Origin: Astrothelium macrocarpum
Lineage: Eukaryota > Ascomycota > Dothideomycetes > Trypetheliales > Trypetheliaceae
Direction: 5' to 3'
Length of the DNA stretch: 64,000 bases
NCBI GenBank assembly: GCA_021030915.1
Contig: JAGEMR010000013.1
Location: 124,001 to 188,000 of the forward strand
How positions within the stretch are numbered: the stretch's first letter is position 1; every line of letters begins with the position of its first letter. This document shows positions 1 through 10,549 of this stretch, piece after piece. The translations under genes and the position numbers were made by a program. The notes beneath the pieces are model-generated. The model had not been told where the DNA came from, did not search any database, and was given only the letters and a program-made list of their open reading frames with translations.

Positions 1-784
1 ACACTCATGACATTCATCGTGCTAACACTGCTCCTGCAGAGCTTAGTCATATGTTTTGAAAGCAATCCTGAGCATGAAGCCCTGTGATTTGTGTGACTAC
101 AATGGACTCTTGACTGTGGCACGTAATCCGTTCGACGGACTGCCATTTGATCCCTAATTGTCAAACTGTTCGGACTAGCTTTAACCACGGTCAAGAAAGA
201 CGGCTCGCAACATTACCATGGGCTTGTTGAATTAGCTCATGATTGCTCAACCTTGGATCTCTGAAATCTGGGTAGCTATTCAGGCTCTATACACCGAAAC
301 TTACTCCAAGCTTTGATTATTGATTTTATAAACCTTACGCCATACAACTGTCACAAGTTTCCATGATATCGTGTGAGAATTTATGGAGAGAGCTTGTTCT
401 TTTGAATCCTGATTTCGTGAAACAAAGTTCAGTCGTATATCCTAGTTAGGTTTGATAAGGTACGTTCGGACTACGGATATATATTGGACGACAAAGCCGA
501 GCCTAGCTAGACAAGCACTGACTCACATGTGGGCCCGATCACGAAGATTTCAATCCCTCGAAAATTCTGTGCGACCGAACCTATTCAGGGCGAGAGTAGA
601 TGTGATTACAGAAGACTGATACTAAGGCGCGGAATGCCGCCGCCCTAGATTAGTCGTTTTAGAGCCTAACTAAATGGACGGCGTATCTTGCTTCAAAATT
701 TTGTGGCTCATTTAAGGCAGATTGCATTCCTTGCTCGATTCTTCGCTTTCCTGGAATTCTTTCTTCGCTCTTGTGTCATTCAAC
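1..784. other. Upstream region of MFS gene, no gene recognised
   Basis: AT-rich sequence with no supportable coding region. It holds a TATATAT stretch at 478-484, about 300 bp upstream of the MFS start, and one TGACTCA motif at 519-525. At the extreme left, an intron-like end (gctaac followed by ctgcag at about 21-39) is followed by a short open stretch to a TGA at 85-87. That could be the last exon of a gene lying off the window, but it is too short to call. Confidence 0.4.
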
Positions 785-2761
785 ATGGCAGACGTCGATA
801 TCCAAGAAACTCGATATGAGCTGGAAAGGAACTCAACTTCAAAATTGGGGGATCGCCCGGAATGCTTTAAAAACACGTTACAGGAAGTGCTCTTCGTCCT
901 AACAGCCACGATGGCTATCGCCATGGGATCCTTTGCAACAGGGAGCGTAACCGTGGTAGCATCCTTCATCGGCAGAGACCTACACATGACTACAGCAGAA
1001 ATTACTTGGATCACTTCAGCCAATTCACTGGCAGGCGGCGCGTTTCTCCTCTTCTTTGGTCGAGTTGCTGACTTGTTCGGACGAAAAACTCTGTTCCTTG
1101 GATCTCTTTTCCTCTTTGCTGTCTTTTGTCTTGCGGCAGGCTTCGCTAAAGATCCAATCACGCTCGATGTCTTGAATGGAGTCATTGGATTCACGACCGC
1201 GAGTGCCATACCCCCAGCTCAAGGTATTTTGGGTGTGATATACGAAAAGCCTAGCAAACGAAAGAACTATGCTTTTGCATGCTTCAGTGCTGGCAACCCT
1301 TTGGGCTTTGTCTTTGGAACTATCTGCAGTGGAATCGCAACCCAAATTTTCGATTGGAGAGCAAGCTTCTTCCTGTTAGCGATAATATATCTTGCATTCA
1401 CCATAATTGCAATTTTCACTGTTCCAAAAGATACAGCAGAGAAGCAGCCTTTGAACTGGGACACACTCTACAGATTCGATGTCTTGGGGACTATTCTTAC
1501 CGTCGGTGGTATTGGAATGTTTTCCGCGGCTCTAAGTCTCGGACCGACTGCTCAGGATGGTTGGAAAACATCATATGTTCTCGCTCTTTTAATCCTGGGC
1601 ATTGTTCTTATGGTGGCTTTCGTCTTTTGGGAAAACGTTTTCGCATATCCTTTGGTTCCAATGTCCATTTGGAAGGACCGTGACTTCTCTGTCGTACGTT
1701 ACGCACCACCAGGAGTTGCAATAAGAAATGTTACTCGCGACTGCAAGAGGTATAATCGTCGCCTGCCTTGTAGGGAGAACTCAATACCACTTCAAGCAAT
1801 CAGAATCCGCGTATAATTTGTCGAGAAATCATTCCCAACATTTTTTCATCGATTATTGCTGAGGGCCTCTCTACAAAGCGTACGGTAGTAGTGTGCCTTT
1901 TGTGATCATGGGTCACATTTCTCATTGCAGTTCCTGATGGCATAGTCCCCTTTTGTTGATCCTGCAAGGCTAACAATGTGTTTAGGTGATTGTCATTCTC
2001 CTACTTGGTTTCATGTCTTTTCCCGTCTCGGCATTTTTCGCCGCCTTGTATTTTCAACAGGTCTGGCATTTTTCGGCGCTCGAAACCGCTGTTCATCTGT
2101 TACCTATGGCTATTATGGGTATCCTCGTGAATGTAACAACCCTCCTTTCGTCTATTACGATTGCTCATAGACTCACATTATCTCTAGATCTTTGCGGGAT
2201 TAGTATTGCACAGAATATCTAATCAGTTATTGATGTACATCGGTACAGGAGCATATACCGTCTCTTTCCTCCTCATGGCTGTCAACCGACGGACAGATTC
2301 TTACTGGGCGTTCTATTTCCCTGCCCTCATCCTTGACGTTGTGGGGGCAGACCTTGAATTTAATGTTGCCAATGTATGCCTTAATTCTTCTCTACCCCTA
2401 AAAAAGGCTAACAGCTTTTTAGATGTACGTCTTATCCTCGCTTCCACCTGACCAGCAATCCATTGCCGGTGGGCTATTCCAAACGGTGACCAAGCTGTGC
2501 ATGACGCTTGGCTATGGTATTGCGACAGCTCTTTTTAACGGCGTCTCGAAGAACCCTCCTCTGACAGGTTACTACCATGGAGACCCATCGTGGCCTTATG
2601 CAACGGTATTTTGGTACTCTGCAGCTTGCTGCGCATTAAGTGTTACTTTGGTTCCTTGGTTGAGAATTAAAACGCAAGGTCATGGGAGTACCGTCCAAGA
2701 AAAGAATCGTTTAGAGCCGGTGTCAACAGAGGGCGCTCCAGCAGAAGCGAAGACCAGATAA
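785..2761 (+). CDS. MFS drug:H+ antiporter-type transporter
   Basis: Predicted plasma-membrane major facilitator of the DHA14-like drug-resistance type, 526 aa. Exons are 785-1693, 1986-2132, 2188-2373 and 2423-2761. The start is the first ATG (MADVDIQETRYELERN); the frame upstream of it is open but begins only with TTG. An acidic cytosolic N-terminus of about 50 residues is followed by many hydrophobic segments. The MFS loop motif after TM2 is visible as FFGRVADLFGRKTLF, and later family-typical text includes GADLEFNVANMYVLSSLPPD and SIAGGLFQTVTKLC. The substrate cannot be told from sequence. Intron 1 is 292 nt, far longer than the others here, and carries a dispersed repeat. The codons join cleanly as DFSV/VIVILLLGF, GILVN/IFAGLVLHR and NVAN/MYVLSS, so the gene looks intact despite appearing broken when read without splicing. 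Confidence 0.88.
1694..1985 (+). repeat. 292-nt MFS intron containing a dispersed repeat (copy A)
   Basis: The intron begins GTACGT and ends gctaacaatgtgtttag, with a good branch point and acceptor, and it is phase 0. Its first third (about 1703-1802) aligns with 18102-18210 in the COG1-LEU4 spacer. Shared blocks are gttgcaata, then aaatg, then actcgcgactgc, then tataat, and later ataccac/ataccat followed by ttcaagcaa. Most differences are transitions. A weaker second block (cctctctac, then catttctcattgca) matches about 18275-18320. Either an introner-like or transposon-derived sequence was recruited as an intron, or a repeat inserted into a pre-existing intron. Confidence 0.7.
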
Positions 2762-2937
2762 GCAGGAATGATCGTTCACGTCATCGGAAGAACCGTTATA
2801 ATCGGTCATGACATAATGATTGGACGAAATAGACGGAGCATGGGCAAGCCGAGCAGTCGATGCATTTTCATGGAGTCTAGAGATCTATTGGGACATACAA
2901 ACAAATATCTATACATGTTTCAAAGGCAAGCTTCTGA

Positions 2938-4108
2938 CTAGAGTCGCAACATGCCTTTATCTTTCGAAATACCTCCCCGAAACTTTTCTCTCACTATGCG
3001 TCCGCCAAGGATAGTCTCCTTTACCAAACCCTCCACATGCCGAGGCTCAATCCTTCCATACCAAATACCAGTCCCAGCAAGCGCATGCTCTGCGATATCT
3101 GGTGGTGTGTATATGATGACGTTGCCGGCGAATTTGTGGCCACCAATGTGAGATATGAGTCCTATACGTGCAGATATGCTTGTAGATTTTGCGGTGCTGT
3201 CTTTGTTCACTGGCCGTTCTGTCTGGATAGTTACTCCTTGCCGAAGCAGCTGGCTGGAAAACTCGTCTCGTAGCAATGGTCCCAAGATCCCGCAGCGTCG
3301 ATCACGTCCCCCATGCCCACATATCAATATGATGATATCGTGCAAGGACTTAACGTCTTGAAAGTCATACTGCGCACTTTTGGATTGAACAAATCCTGTT
3401 GCGCCTTGTGACGGTAGATTCCCATGGATGGCAGGTTGAGGCGATAGGTAGGCTTTTACAAAGTTCTCGACAGATCGAACAAATCCTGTTGCGCCTTGTG
3501 ACGGTAGAGTCCCATGGACGGCAGTTTGGGGTAACAGATAGGCTTTTACAAAGTTCTCGACAGATTGTGCATCGGTCGGAATCGTGGGAATGTACTTGAA
3601 GCTTGGAAAGATGAACGCAGACGCAGAGTTTGGTATCGAAGACGACCGTGGAAATGACGAGTTGACGACTGATACATTGAAACTTGGCTATATAAGTTAG
3701 CCATGATTAAAACTTGGATAGTTTATGAGGTTTATTTAAAGTTGGGGCTTTACTAACATCACTGTATCGACCACTTTTGCCGAGTAACCTCAGCTCTCGA
3801 GCGAATAAGTTGTCGGGTTCATCCTCGATACGACTGGGCCAGTCATCTTTTCCAGTGGATATGATGACTTGTTCCGTATAACTTGGGATTGTGTTGTTCA
3901 GTGGAAGCTTCTGATCAATGTCGAGCCCGTGAGGTGTATCTCGACAGGCGCACGTTGGGCTTGGGCATTCTTCCACGACTGAAAATGAATGACTTTGAGC
4001 AGAGATTTGTCTTCCGTAGGAACCTTGAAAGCTCTTCCACGCCCGTTTATTGCTGTTTAGATATCTTAGATTTGGACGACATCTTCGAGCGACGAATGTT
4101 GATGACAT
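2938..4108 (-). CDS. AIM32: Sucrase/ferredoxin-like protein (AIM32/Apd1 family)
   Basis: Predicted [2Fe-2S] thioredoxin-like ferredoxin of the Suc_Fer-like family, 366 aa, probably mitochondrial as for yeast Aim32. Exons (minus strand) are 4108-3758 and 3687-2938; the 70-nt intron has donor GTTAGT and ends ctaacttatatag. The N-terminal half carries CPSPTCACRDTPHGLDID and VIISTGKDDWPSRIE. The C-terminal domain has the cluster-ligand pattern CGHGGRDRRCG and, about 40 residues on, SHIGGHKFAGN; in the family these two Cys and two His bind the cluster. The end GIWYGRIEPRHVEGLVKET is also family-typical. An exact 30-codon tandem duplication lies between the two halves (3387-3566). It converges on the MFS gene and diverges from the methyltransferase gene. 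Confidence 0.88.
3387..3566 (-). repeat. 90-bp in-frame tandem duplication inside the AIM32-like gene
   Basis: Two 90-bp units, 3477-3566 and 3387-3476, each encode a 30-residue block beginning SVENFVKAYL and ending LPSQGATGFV followed by R or Q. The copies differ at five residues (L/S, T/P, V/I, T/N, R/Q), so the duplication is not brand new. Both copies are open and in frame with the flanking exon. Confidence 0.92.
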
Positions 4109-4472
4109 TTCAGAGATACCTCCAGTTGAAACTAGCAGTCCAACTAATTCTGGCAGCAGCAGCGGCTACAATAATGAAATGTATCATCAGTAACTGTCGA
4201 TATCTTATTCATTGAAGTCAGTCAGGTTTATCGCCGTGAAAATCAAGCGTATTCAATCACTCGACATAAGTTGCTCGCAAAAAAGCCAGGAGTATACAAG
4301 AATAAGAAATGTCCGACTGCGGTGTCATTTTCTATGGATCTAGGCCAAGACCTAAATTATATGGCTACGAAAACTTCTTGAGCCTTCAAAGGAGTGCGGA
4401 CTTCGGACGAGGGTGTCCCTTAAGTCCGAGACGAGCAAACCTACACGCTGCCACAGCTCAAGATTTATTTAC
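4109..4472. promoter_or_regulatory. Divergent spacer between AIM32-like and MTQ1-like genes
   Basis: This 364-bp spacer separates two divergent start codons and must hold both promoters. I see no clear TATA box or known site. An open frame runs in from GTG at 4413 into the methyltransferase, but it has no ATG before 4473. Confidence 0.4.
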
Positions 4473-5598
4473 ATGCCCCGTCTTTCTCGAAACCTTGTCT
4501 TGAAAGCGAAATCCATTGACCCGTTGCTACCGCGCTTATTGCCAGCCTGCCGGGACTTGGTGTCAGCTAGAAACGAACTGCGATGGCTGCGCGAATATGC
4601 CCAGTTGGTTAGGAAGAAAAGCGGACGTAAAGAGTCGACAATAGATTTACAAAGTTTGCTGCGCCGTCTTTGTGAACGAAGAGGAAGAGGTGAACCTCTT
4701 CAGTACATTCTCGGCTCTGAATATTTTGGTGATCTTGAGATTCAATGTCGGCCTGGTGTACTGATTCCAAGGTTTGTATTCCCATCATTGACACAGCTAT
4801 CACGAGTTTGACGAAATTTCGAGGCAGGAAACTGCGGCGTCTGTAAATTTCCTGGTACAGCTCGTACGAAATGACATGAGACATGGATCCGGAAGAGGAT
4901 CTCAAAATGGTTGTCCTCCAGCTTCCCTTCGAGTCCTAGACCTCTGCAGTGGCACTGGTTGTATGTCTCTACTTTTGGCCCATGAGTTCATCAAACATGG
5001 GGATTTGCCTGCTCACTCGCAATTCACGGGTATCGATGTGTCTGAATCTGCGGTCAAGCTAGCAGAACTCAACAAGCAACAAGTAGTACCCAAGAAAATC
5101 TCTTTGGACATCAATTTTGTTGCAAACGACATCTTTTCCGATCAAATTATAGAGAAACTGACGACAAGCTCGATGGGTCCTCGTGGGTGCAGTATTCTGA
5201 TGGCAAATCCCCCATACATTTCTCCCTCGGAGTTCAAGCGGACCACAGCTCGCTCAGTCAGGAATTTCGAACCCAAGCTAGCCCTGGTTCCCCCTAATCC
5301 ACTCAGCACAGAGGTTGAGGCTGGAGATACATTCTATCCTCGCATTTTGCAAATTGCTCAGATTTTGCGCCCTAAATATCTACTACTCGAAGTCGCGGAC
5401 ATGGATCAGGCAATTCGTGTTGCACGAATGGCCAGCAGATTCGAACACAAGTGGCTGAATACTGAAATCTGGCGAGACGACCCTTCGTCTACTGATCCTG
5501 CTGAATTACAAAATACTGACTGGCTTGTGCGTGGACGTGGCAATGGACGTTCAGTATTCTTTCATGATTTGGCGACTGCCGTCCCCGGTCATGCGTGA
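4473..5598 (+). CDS. MTQ1: HemK-type release-factor glutamine methyltransferase
   Basis: Predicted SAM-dependent N5-glutamine methyltransferase that modifies the GGQ motif of a peptide-chain release factor; the fungal MTQ1 enzyme acts on the mitochondrial one. Exons are 4473-4771 and 4824-5598, giving 357 aa with a 52-nt intron splitting the conserved IPRQET motif. The ATG at 4473 (MPRLSRNLVLKAKSIDPLLP) opens a basic, mitochondrial-looking N-terminus. Motifs in order: LQYILGSEYFGDLEI, LIPRQET, the SAM-binding VLDLCSGTGC, and the catalytic NPPY in LMANPPYISPSEF, followed by FEPKLAL. Length fits the family. Confidence 0.9.
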
Positions 5599-6177
5599 AA
5601 TCACAACTTTGACTCCTGGCCGGATGGTGACTTCCTTAGCCATTATGCACAAGTGTTGTCTCGCAGACCCACGATGGAGCATATGCAAGCGGGCACAACG
5701 GGGCTGACCAGAAAATGGTCGGTGCAGTCCCGCAAAGATTTGTAACTCTGTCCTATTGAAGGCATTAACATTGAAGTTGAAATTTGGAGCCGATATCTTG
5801 TGAAACCACGGCCTTTAACGTTCGGTCACATCCATACCGGCCAACGAGGAAGTGGTACATCGATTTCGGTTGAGACAGCAGGAATGGAGAGACGACTGAA
5901 AAGCATTGCATAGAATGAAACTATTCCAAAATCGATACCTTCGAATTAATGACACTGGATTCCATTATCTACACGATACTTCAATATCTGAGGATAACAA
6001 TTTGTACATGAATGCGTCCCTTACGAGAGACAATGTTGCACTTAGCATCTTTGCTTTTGGAAATGATGCTTGCAAACCGTGGTTATCATTAAGTTGGTGT
6101 TGCGAAGGTTTCGTCGATGAGGAGGCCGGAGAGTTCCACATTAATGTTGAATATGCGGTTTCTTATCCGGATTTTGA
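5599..6177. other. Convergent spacer, nothing recognised
   Basis: Spacer of 579 bp between the 3' ends of the methyltransferase and the class V aminotransferase genes. It presumably contains both 3' UTRs. I see no conserved ORF or repeat. Confidence 0.4.
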
Positions 6178-7603
6178 TCATGCCCGTTTCTCCAACACGT
6201 CATCCAAGATTTTTACAAGCCCTCTTACCTCGTCCTCTGCCGATCAATTCTTAGAACGACCTTTCGACACCTAAATTCAGTGTAATGGGATATCTTACCT
6301 GTATTGTAGTGCACCAAACTGACTCTCACCACCCCGTCGTCCTCAGGCAACCCAAAAATCCCAACGACCATTCTGTGACTGTAGAAGTGACCATATCTAA
6401 TTCCATACTGGCTCTTCTTCTCGACAGTCTCTACTACATCTCTGCTCTTCCAACCTTTGACCGTAAAGCTGACAACGGGAACTCGGTGTAACCTATCAGG
6501 CTCTTTCTTACCGTATATCGTCACGTCTGATCTCTTATTCAGATACTCCAATAGTATCGCCTGCAACTTCTCCTCATGCTCGGCAATGCCCTCCCAGAAT
6601 TTGTCTCGAGACGTACAGTACTCTACAACTTTTGGCAAACTCGCTGCCAATTCGTAGGCTCCGGCTGCAAGACCTAATTGATTACTAAGCTCGTTGGGAT
6701 GTGCTTCATTATTGAAGTAGTGGCCCAAGCTCTTGATGGCTTGCTGGCCGCGAGGTGAAGCATAGAGAACGGCCTGGTGTGGTCCATAGACCTTGTACCA
6801 GCTGAAAGAGTAGAAATCAACACCAAAGGCTTGGACATCGACGGCTCGATGCGGCGCATAAGCGACTGCATCAACACAGAACAATGCATCTGGCGACACC
6901 TCATGTAGCGTCTTCGCAATCGATGCAATGTCGTGGATGGTTCCGAGGATATTGCTCGTATGCGTACATGCCACAAACTTGGTCCTTCGGGATAGCAGCG
7001 GTCGGAGATTCTCGGCCGTCAGTACGGGGTCAGTGGTCTCATCCGCGTTGCCTTTCCACCATTTGATTTTGAGGTTTTTGCGGGAAGCGAGCCGGACCCA
7101 GGAGGCGAGGTTGGCTTCATGATCGAGCTGGGAAAGCACAATTTCATCGCCTACGGAGAAGTGATCCCAGAGACTTGCAGAAAGGTTTTGGAAGAGTTGG
7201 GTTGTGGAACCGCCGAGGACTCTCGCAACGCATGAGCACTACGCAGATCACGTTTGGGTCTCACGTGGTTTCTTTTGCATACCTATGTTGTTTGCTGATT
7301 CTGCATTAATGTACTTTGCAGCGGCGCTGTAACCCTGCTCGACCAAGTTTGTGGATTGAGACGAAATGGGGTACGTGGCCCCCAGTTGCACGTTGGTGGA
7401 AATGAGATAGTCTCGAATGCTGTAGGACCATCAGGCAAGATTGTCAGCGCGTTAGCGTTGGTCATGATTTCTTCTTTGCGCACTGACAAGTCTGCTGCCG
7501 TGTCCAAGATCTGACTACCGCCGGCATTATCCATGAAGGATTGTTTTAGGCGAAGCGCCCTGAAATGCGAGCGAGCCTGATCGACGTCGAAGGCGTTTGC
7601 CAT
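6178..7603 (-). CDS. Class V aminotransferase (cysteine desulfurase-like)
   Basis: PLP enzyme of the class V aminotransferase/cysteine desulfurase fold, 410 aa. Exons (minus) are 7603-7488, 7419-7283, 7219-6299 and 6236-6178, with introns of 68, 63 and 62 nt. The joins restore family text: SFMDNAGGSQILDTAADF/IRDYLISTNVQLG, SANNI/VLGGSTTQLFQNL and VHYNT/EDEVRGLV. The cofactor lysine is expected in SFSWYKVYGPHQAV. Other landmarks are LSQLDHEANLASW and FCVDAVAYAPHRAVDV. It looks like the stand-alone fungal and bacterial desulfurase-like clade rather than NFS1, so the substrate is open. It faces the GT90 gene across an 840-bp spacer. Confidence 0.85.
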
Positions 7604-8443
7604 GATGACAGGAGCAGAATGGATGAGTTTGGAATTTGAAACCGTTTTCACTTCTGCGCAAGAACGTCTACGCAGATGTGGGGCGAAGAGGCAGGGAGAT
7701 CTCAGGAAACCCCTTGGTGATCGTACCTAATTAGGAGCACAGTCAAGCAAACCAACACTAGTGCCCGCTTACGCCAAGTAAAAATTGACCCTTCGGCCCA
7801 GCATTCGCCCTGATCTGACTAGGTACTGAAGCTGATTCAAATCTTGCAATATTTAGAAACCTTTCTGAAGGTATGAAAAACAAAGCACGCCATTTCATCT
7901 CTACATGTGCTCAGAACATTCTCAGCTATGCTCAACTTGGTTAGTGTTGATTTTGGGTCATGAGCAGGTCAACGGGGAAGCATATGGCAATTCTGTCTGC
8001 GGTTGATTGCCTTGAACATGAAAGCTTCGAATTTATCATAGGAGGAGATTTGAGAAGTTTGGTAGCCAAGTAGATGATTGATGATCTCGAGGCTCGGCTG
8101 AGCTTCGAGTAGCACTAGCCGAGCAAGACAAAGAGGCACCGGCTAGAACGCCATCCTGCAGCATTGCCCCTTAGCCCACCCAATCACCTGCCGCATATCG
8201 GTGATAAGGAGTTCGCATTAGGATGCCTCGAGGCGAACGTTCTGACACTCCTTAAAATGTGCCACACTCACCGGATTACTTCCGGCATGAAGCCACTCAC
8301 CCTTGAAATCCAAAAGAAACCAGTCTGTTAGTCAATCGGTTATAGAAGGATAAGGACAAAGACAAACAGTTACACACGCCGAATGCCGGAAGCGCTCGCC
8401 ATCTCTTCTCATCTTCACCCCGTTCAGCCGGGCAGTTAACATC
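7604..8443. promoter_or_regulatory. Divergent promoter region, aminotransferase / GT90
   Basis: Spacer of 840 bp between two divergent starts. It contains a perfect GAACGTTC palindrome at 8235-8242, which fits a minimal heat-shock element (GAAnnTTC), and a CCAAT in cacccaatcacc near 8180. I see no ORF of interest. Confidence 0.35.
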
Positions 8444-10020
8444 ATGACCCGTGTTAAACTTTTCATCACGATCGGAGCGGTATTCGTCCTTCTAATTACC
8501 TACTTGAGTCTCCAAGAACATGAAGTCGTTCCACGATTAGCCAACGTTCCCCGGCCGTATTCGTGGACGTACGATCCCGAACGTGATGAGCGGAATTTAG
8601 GACTTACAGAGGAGCAATGCGAGGTTTGACTGTTTATCACCCCTGGGGGATGTATCAAACTAATCTCCAATGTAGGCTGCGTTTCCAGGTCAAGACGCCG
8701 AGATTGTGCGAGCGCGTGAGTGGCATGCCTCCAACGGAGGCATCAATGAAGACCAGGTCAAACTGTGGATCAACGAGCCAGACAAAGCGCATGGACAAGT
8801 GCGCATCCTCATATACGATGGCGATGTGGGTTTCTCAATGAAAAATTTGTGCAGACAATGCTGAATTGTGTTTAGCTCTATGTCGTAGGAGAGAAGCAAG
8901 GGGTCGTCGATCGAACACGATACTTGGCTGGATTGAGCATGATCTATCGATCAATCACGGCCATACCCGACCCGCGGGTGCTTCCCAACATCGAGTTTGT
9001 TCTCGACAGGATGGATCATCCAAACCCCGAACCTCGACGGCCTGGTCGAACGGCTTGGGGTTGGACTCGTCACAAAACAGACAATGATACCTGGGTCATG
9101 CCTGATTTTAATGGCTGGTCGTCTTCCGTCTGGGATACTGTTGGAGGCTATCGAGCATTTCGCGAGAAATCCAAGCAATTCCTGACTCCTTTCCAAGAAA
9201 AGACGAAAAAGGCACTTTGGAGAGGACAACTGGACGTGGGCCAGAAGATTAGCGAAATCCGAAAGAAATTGCTTGACGTTAGTAAAGACAAGTCTTGGAG
9301 CGACTGTGGTGAGCTTCGATGGGGCTCGCGTATGGGGGTAGTGCCAATGGAAGAGCACTGTAAATGGCAGTTTTTGATTCATACAGAAGGTGTGTGCCAG
9401 TCCATTCAGCAGAGGCGATGCTTCAAATCTGACAATGAATCAGGAAATTCTTGGAGTGGTCGTCTTAGACCTTTGAAGAACTGTAATTCTGTGACCATCA
9501 TCCACAATCCCTTGGAATACGTTGCGCATTTTTATCCAATGCTGATCCCTGAGGGACCTAACCAGGTAAGAACCTCAATGTCTTTCCCTGTTTGAAATTG
9601 CCCAATATTTCGTTACCCCGCAAAACAGCGATGACGAGTACTGATCACTGCATCTTGTAGAACTACGTCCCAGCGAAGAACGATTGGTCTGATTTGGATG
9701 AAATAATGAACTATTACCTCGAGCATCAAGACGAAGCCGAGCGTATTGCTGAACAATCCAAACGAACCTTCCGCGATCGTTACCTTACTCCCGCCGCCGA
9801 GGCATGTTATATCCGACGAATGATATACGAATACGCCAAGGTACAAAATTTTGCGCCTCCACTATACAAAAACGTGACTGAAGAGGATGGAACGGTGACA
9901 ACAAAGATGCGAGGATACAGTTGGGAACGGTTTGCATTCAAGGGACCGAAGCGGTTCGATATACCCAAAGGCCCGGAGGGATACTGGTTTAAATCAAACC
10001 AGATTGACTTTGAAGATTAA
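8444..10020 (+). CDS. GT90 (CAP10-like) glycosyltransferase, type II membrane protein
   Basis: Predicted Golgi glycosyltransferase of family GT90 (CAP10/KTELC1-like), 441 aa. Exons are 8444-8623, 8676-8825, 8876-9389, 9444-9565 and 9661-10020; introns are 52, 50, 54 and 95 nt. Residues about 5-22 (LFITIGAVFVLLITYLSL) form a signal anchor. The family core follows: KKALWRGQLDVGQKISEIR, SDCGELRWGSRMGV, EEHCKWQFLIHTEG, NSWSGRLRPLKNCNSV and the acidic HNPLEYVAHFYPMLIPEG. The acceptor sugar or protein is not predictable. Fungal members of this family act on capsule or cell-wall glycans. It converges on SER1. Confidence 0.87.
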
Positions 10021-10549
10021 AGCCGGATACGGGCATTGGGATTAAAGACATTGTACATTGGTGAATAACATACGACTTGCGCGGCCAAAGAACTTTCAAT
10101 AGCATTGGGATGAGCATCGTCGTTTTGGATACAACGACGACGAGACAAAAAAGAAGAGAAGAAAGAAGATGAATGCGGGAACATGGCGTGGTTGAAAAGC
10201 TGCTTCATCATAGAAGCATCATTACCTGGATGCAGTATACCATGAATTTTGCATTGTTTTAGCGTCACATGTACATTTAACTGTGTTTCTGAACATAGCT
10301 GATTGGATTAGAATTGGCTAATTGATATAGTCGACCGCGACGATGACAGTTGATGCCTCCCAGTCACCAGTATGACATGCAATGTTTAGTTGCACACCGA
10401 ATGTTGAAACTCCGCATCCTTGATGCAATGCCGACAGACCCGATGTCTATCTGGTCTTACTTGTTGAAAACAGACTCAATCACGCTTTTATTTGACCCGG
10501 CACCTCGCTATGCAAAGGGAAAAGGAATCGGCATACCTCATGTCTCCGC
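10021..10549. other. Convergent spacer GT90 / SER1, nothing recognised
   Basis: Spacer of 529 bp between two convergent stop codons. Only short, unconserved frames are present. Confidence 0.4.

Noticed and set aside
1..87. Possible last exon of a gene beyond the left edge
   Set aside because: An intron-like end at 21-39 and 15 open codons to a TGA are seen, but too little sequence is present to support a gene or strand.
519..525. TGACTCA upstream of the MFS gene as a Gcn4-type site
   Set aside because: A 7-bp match is expected by chance several times per 64 kb, and a drug transporter is not an obvious target.
1694..1816. Apparent premature stop in the MFS transporter, suggesting a pseudogene
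   Set aside because: The stop lies in an intron with a GTACGT donor and gctaac...ttag acceptor; splicing restores a continuous transporter.
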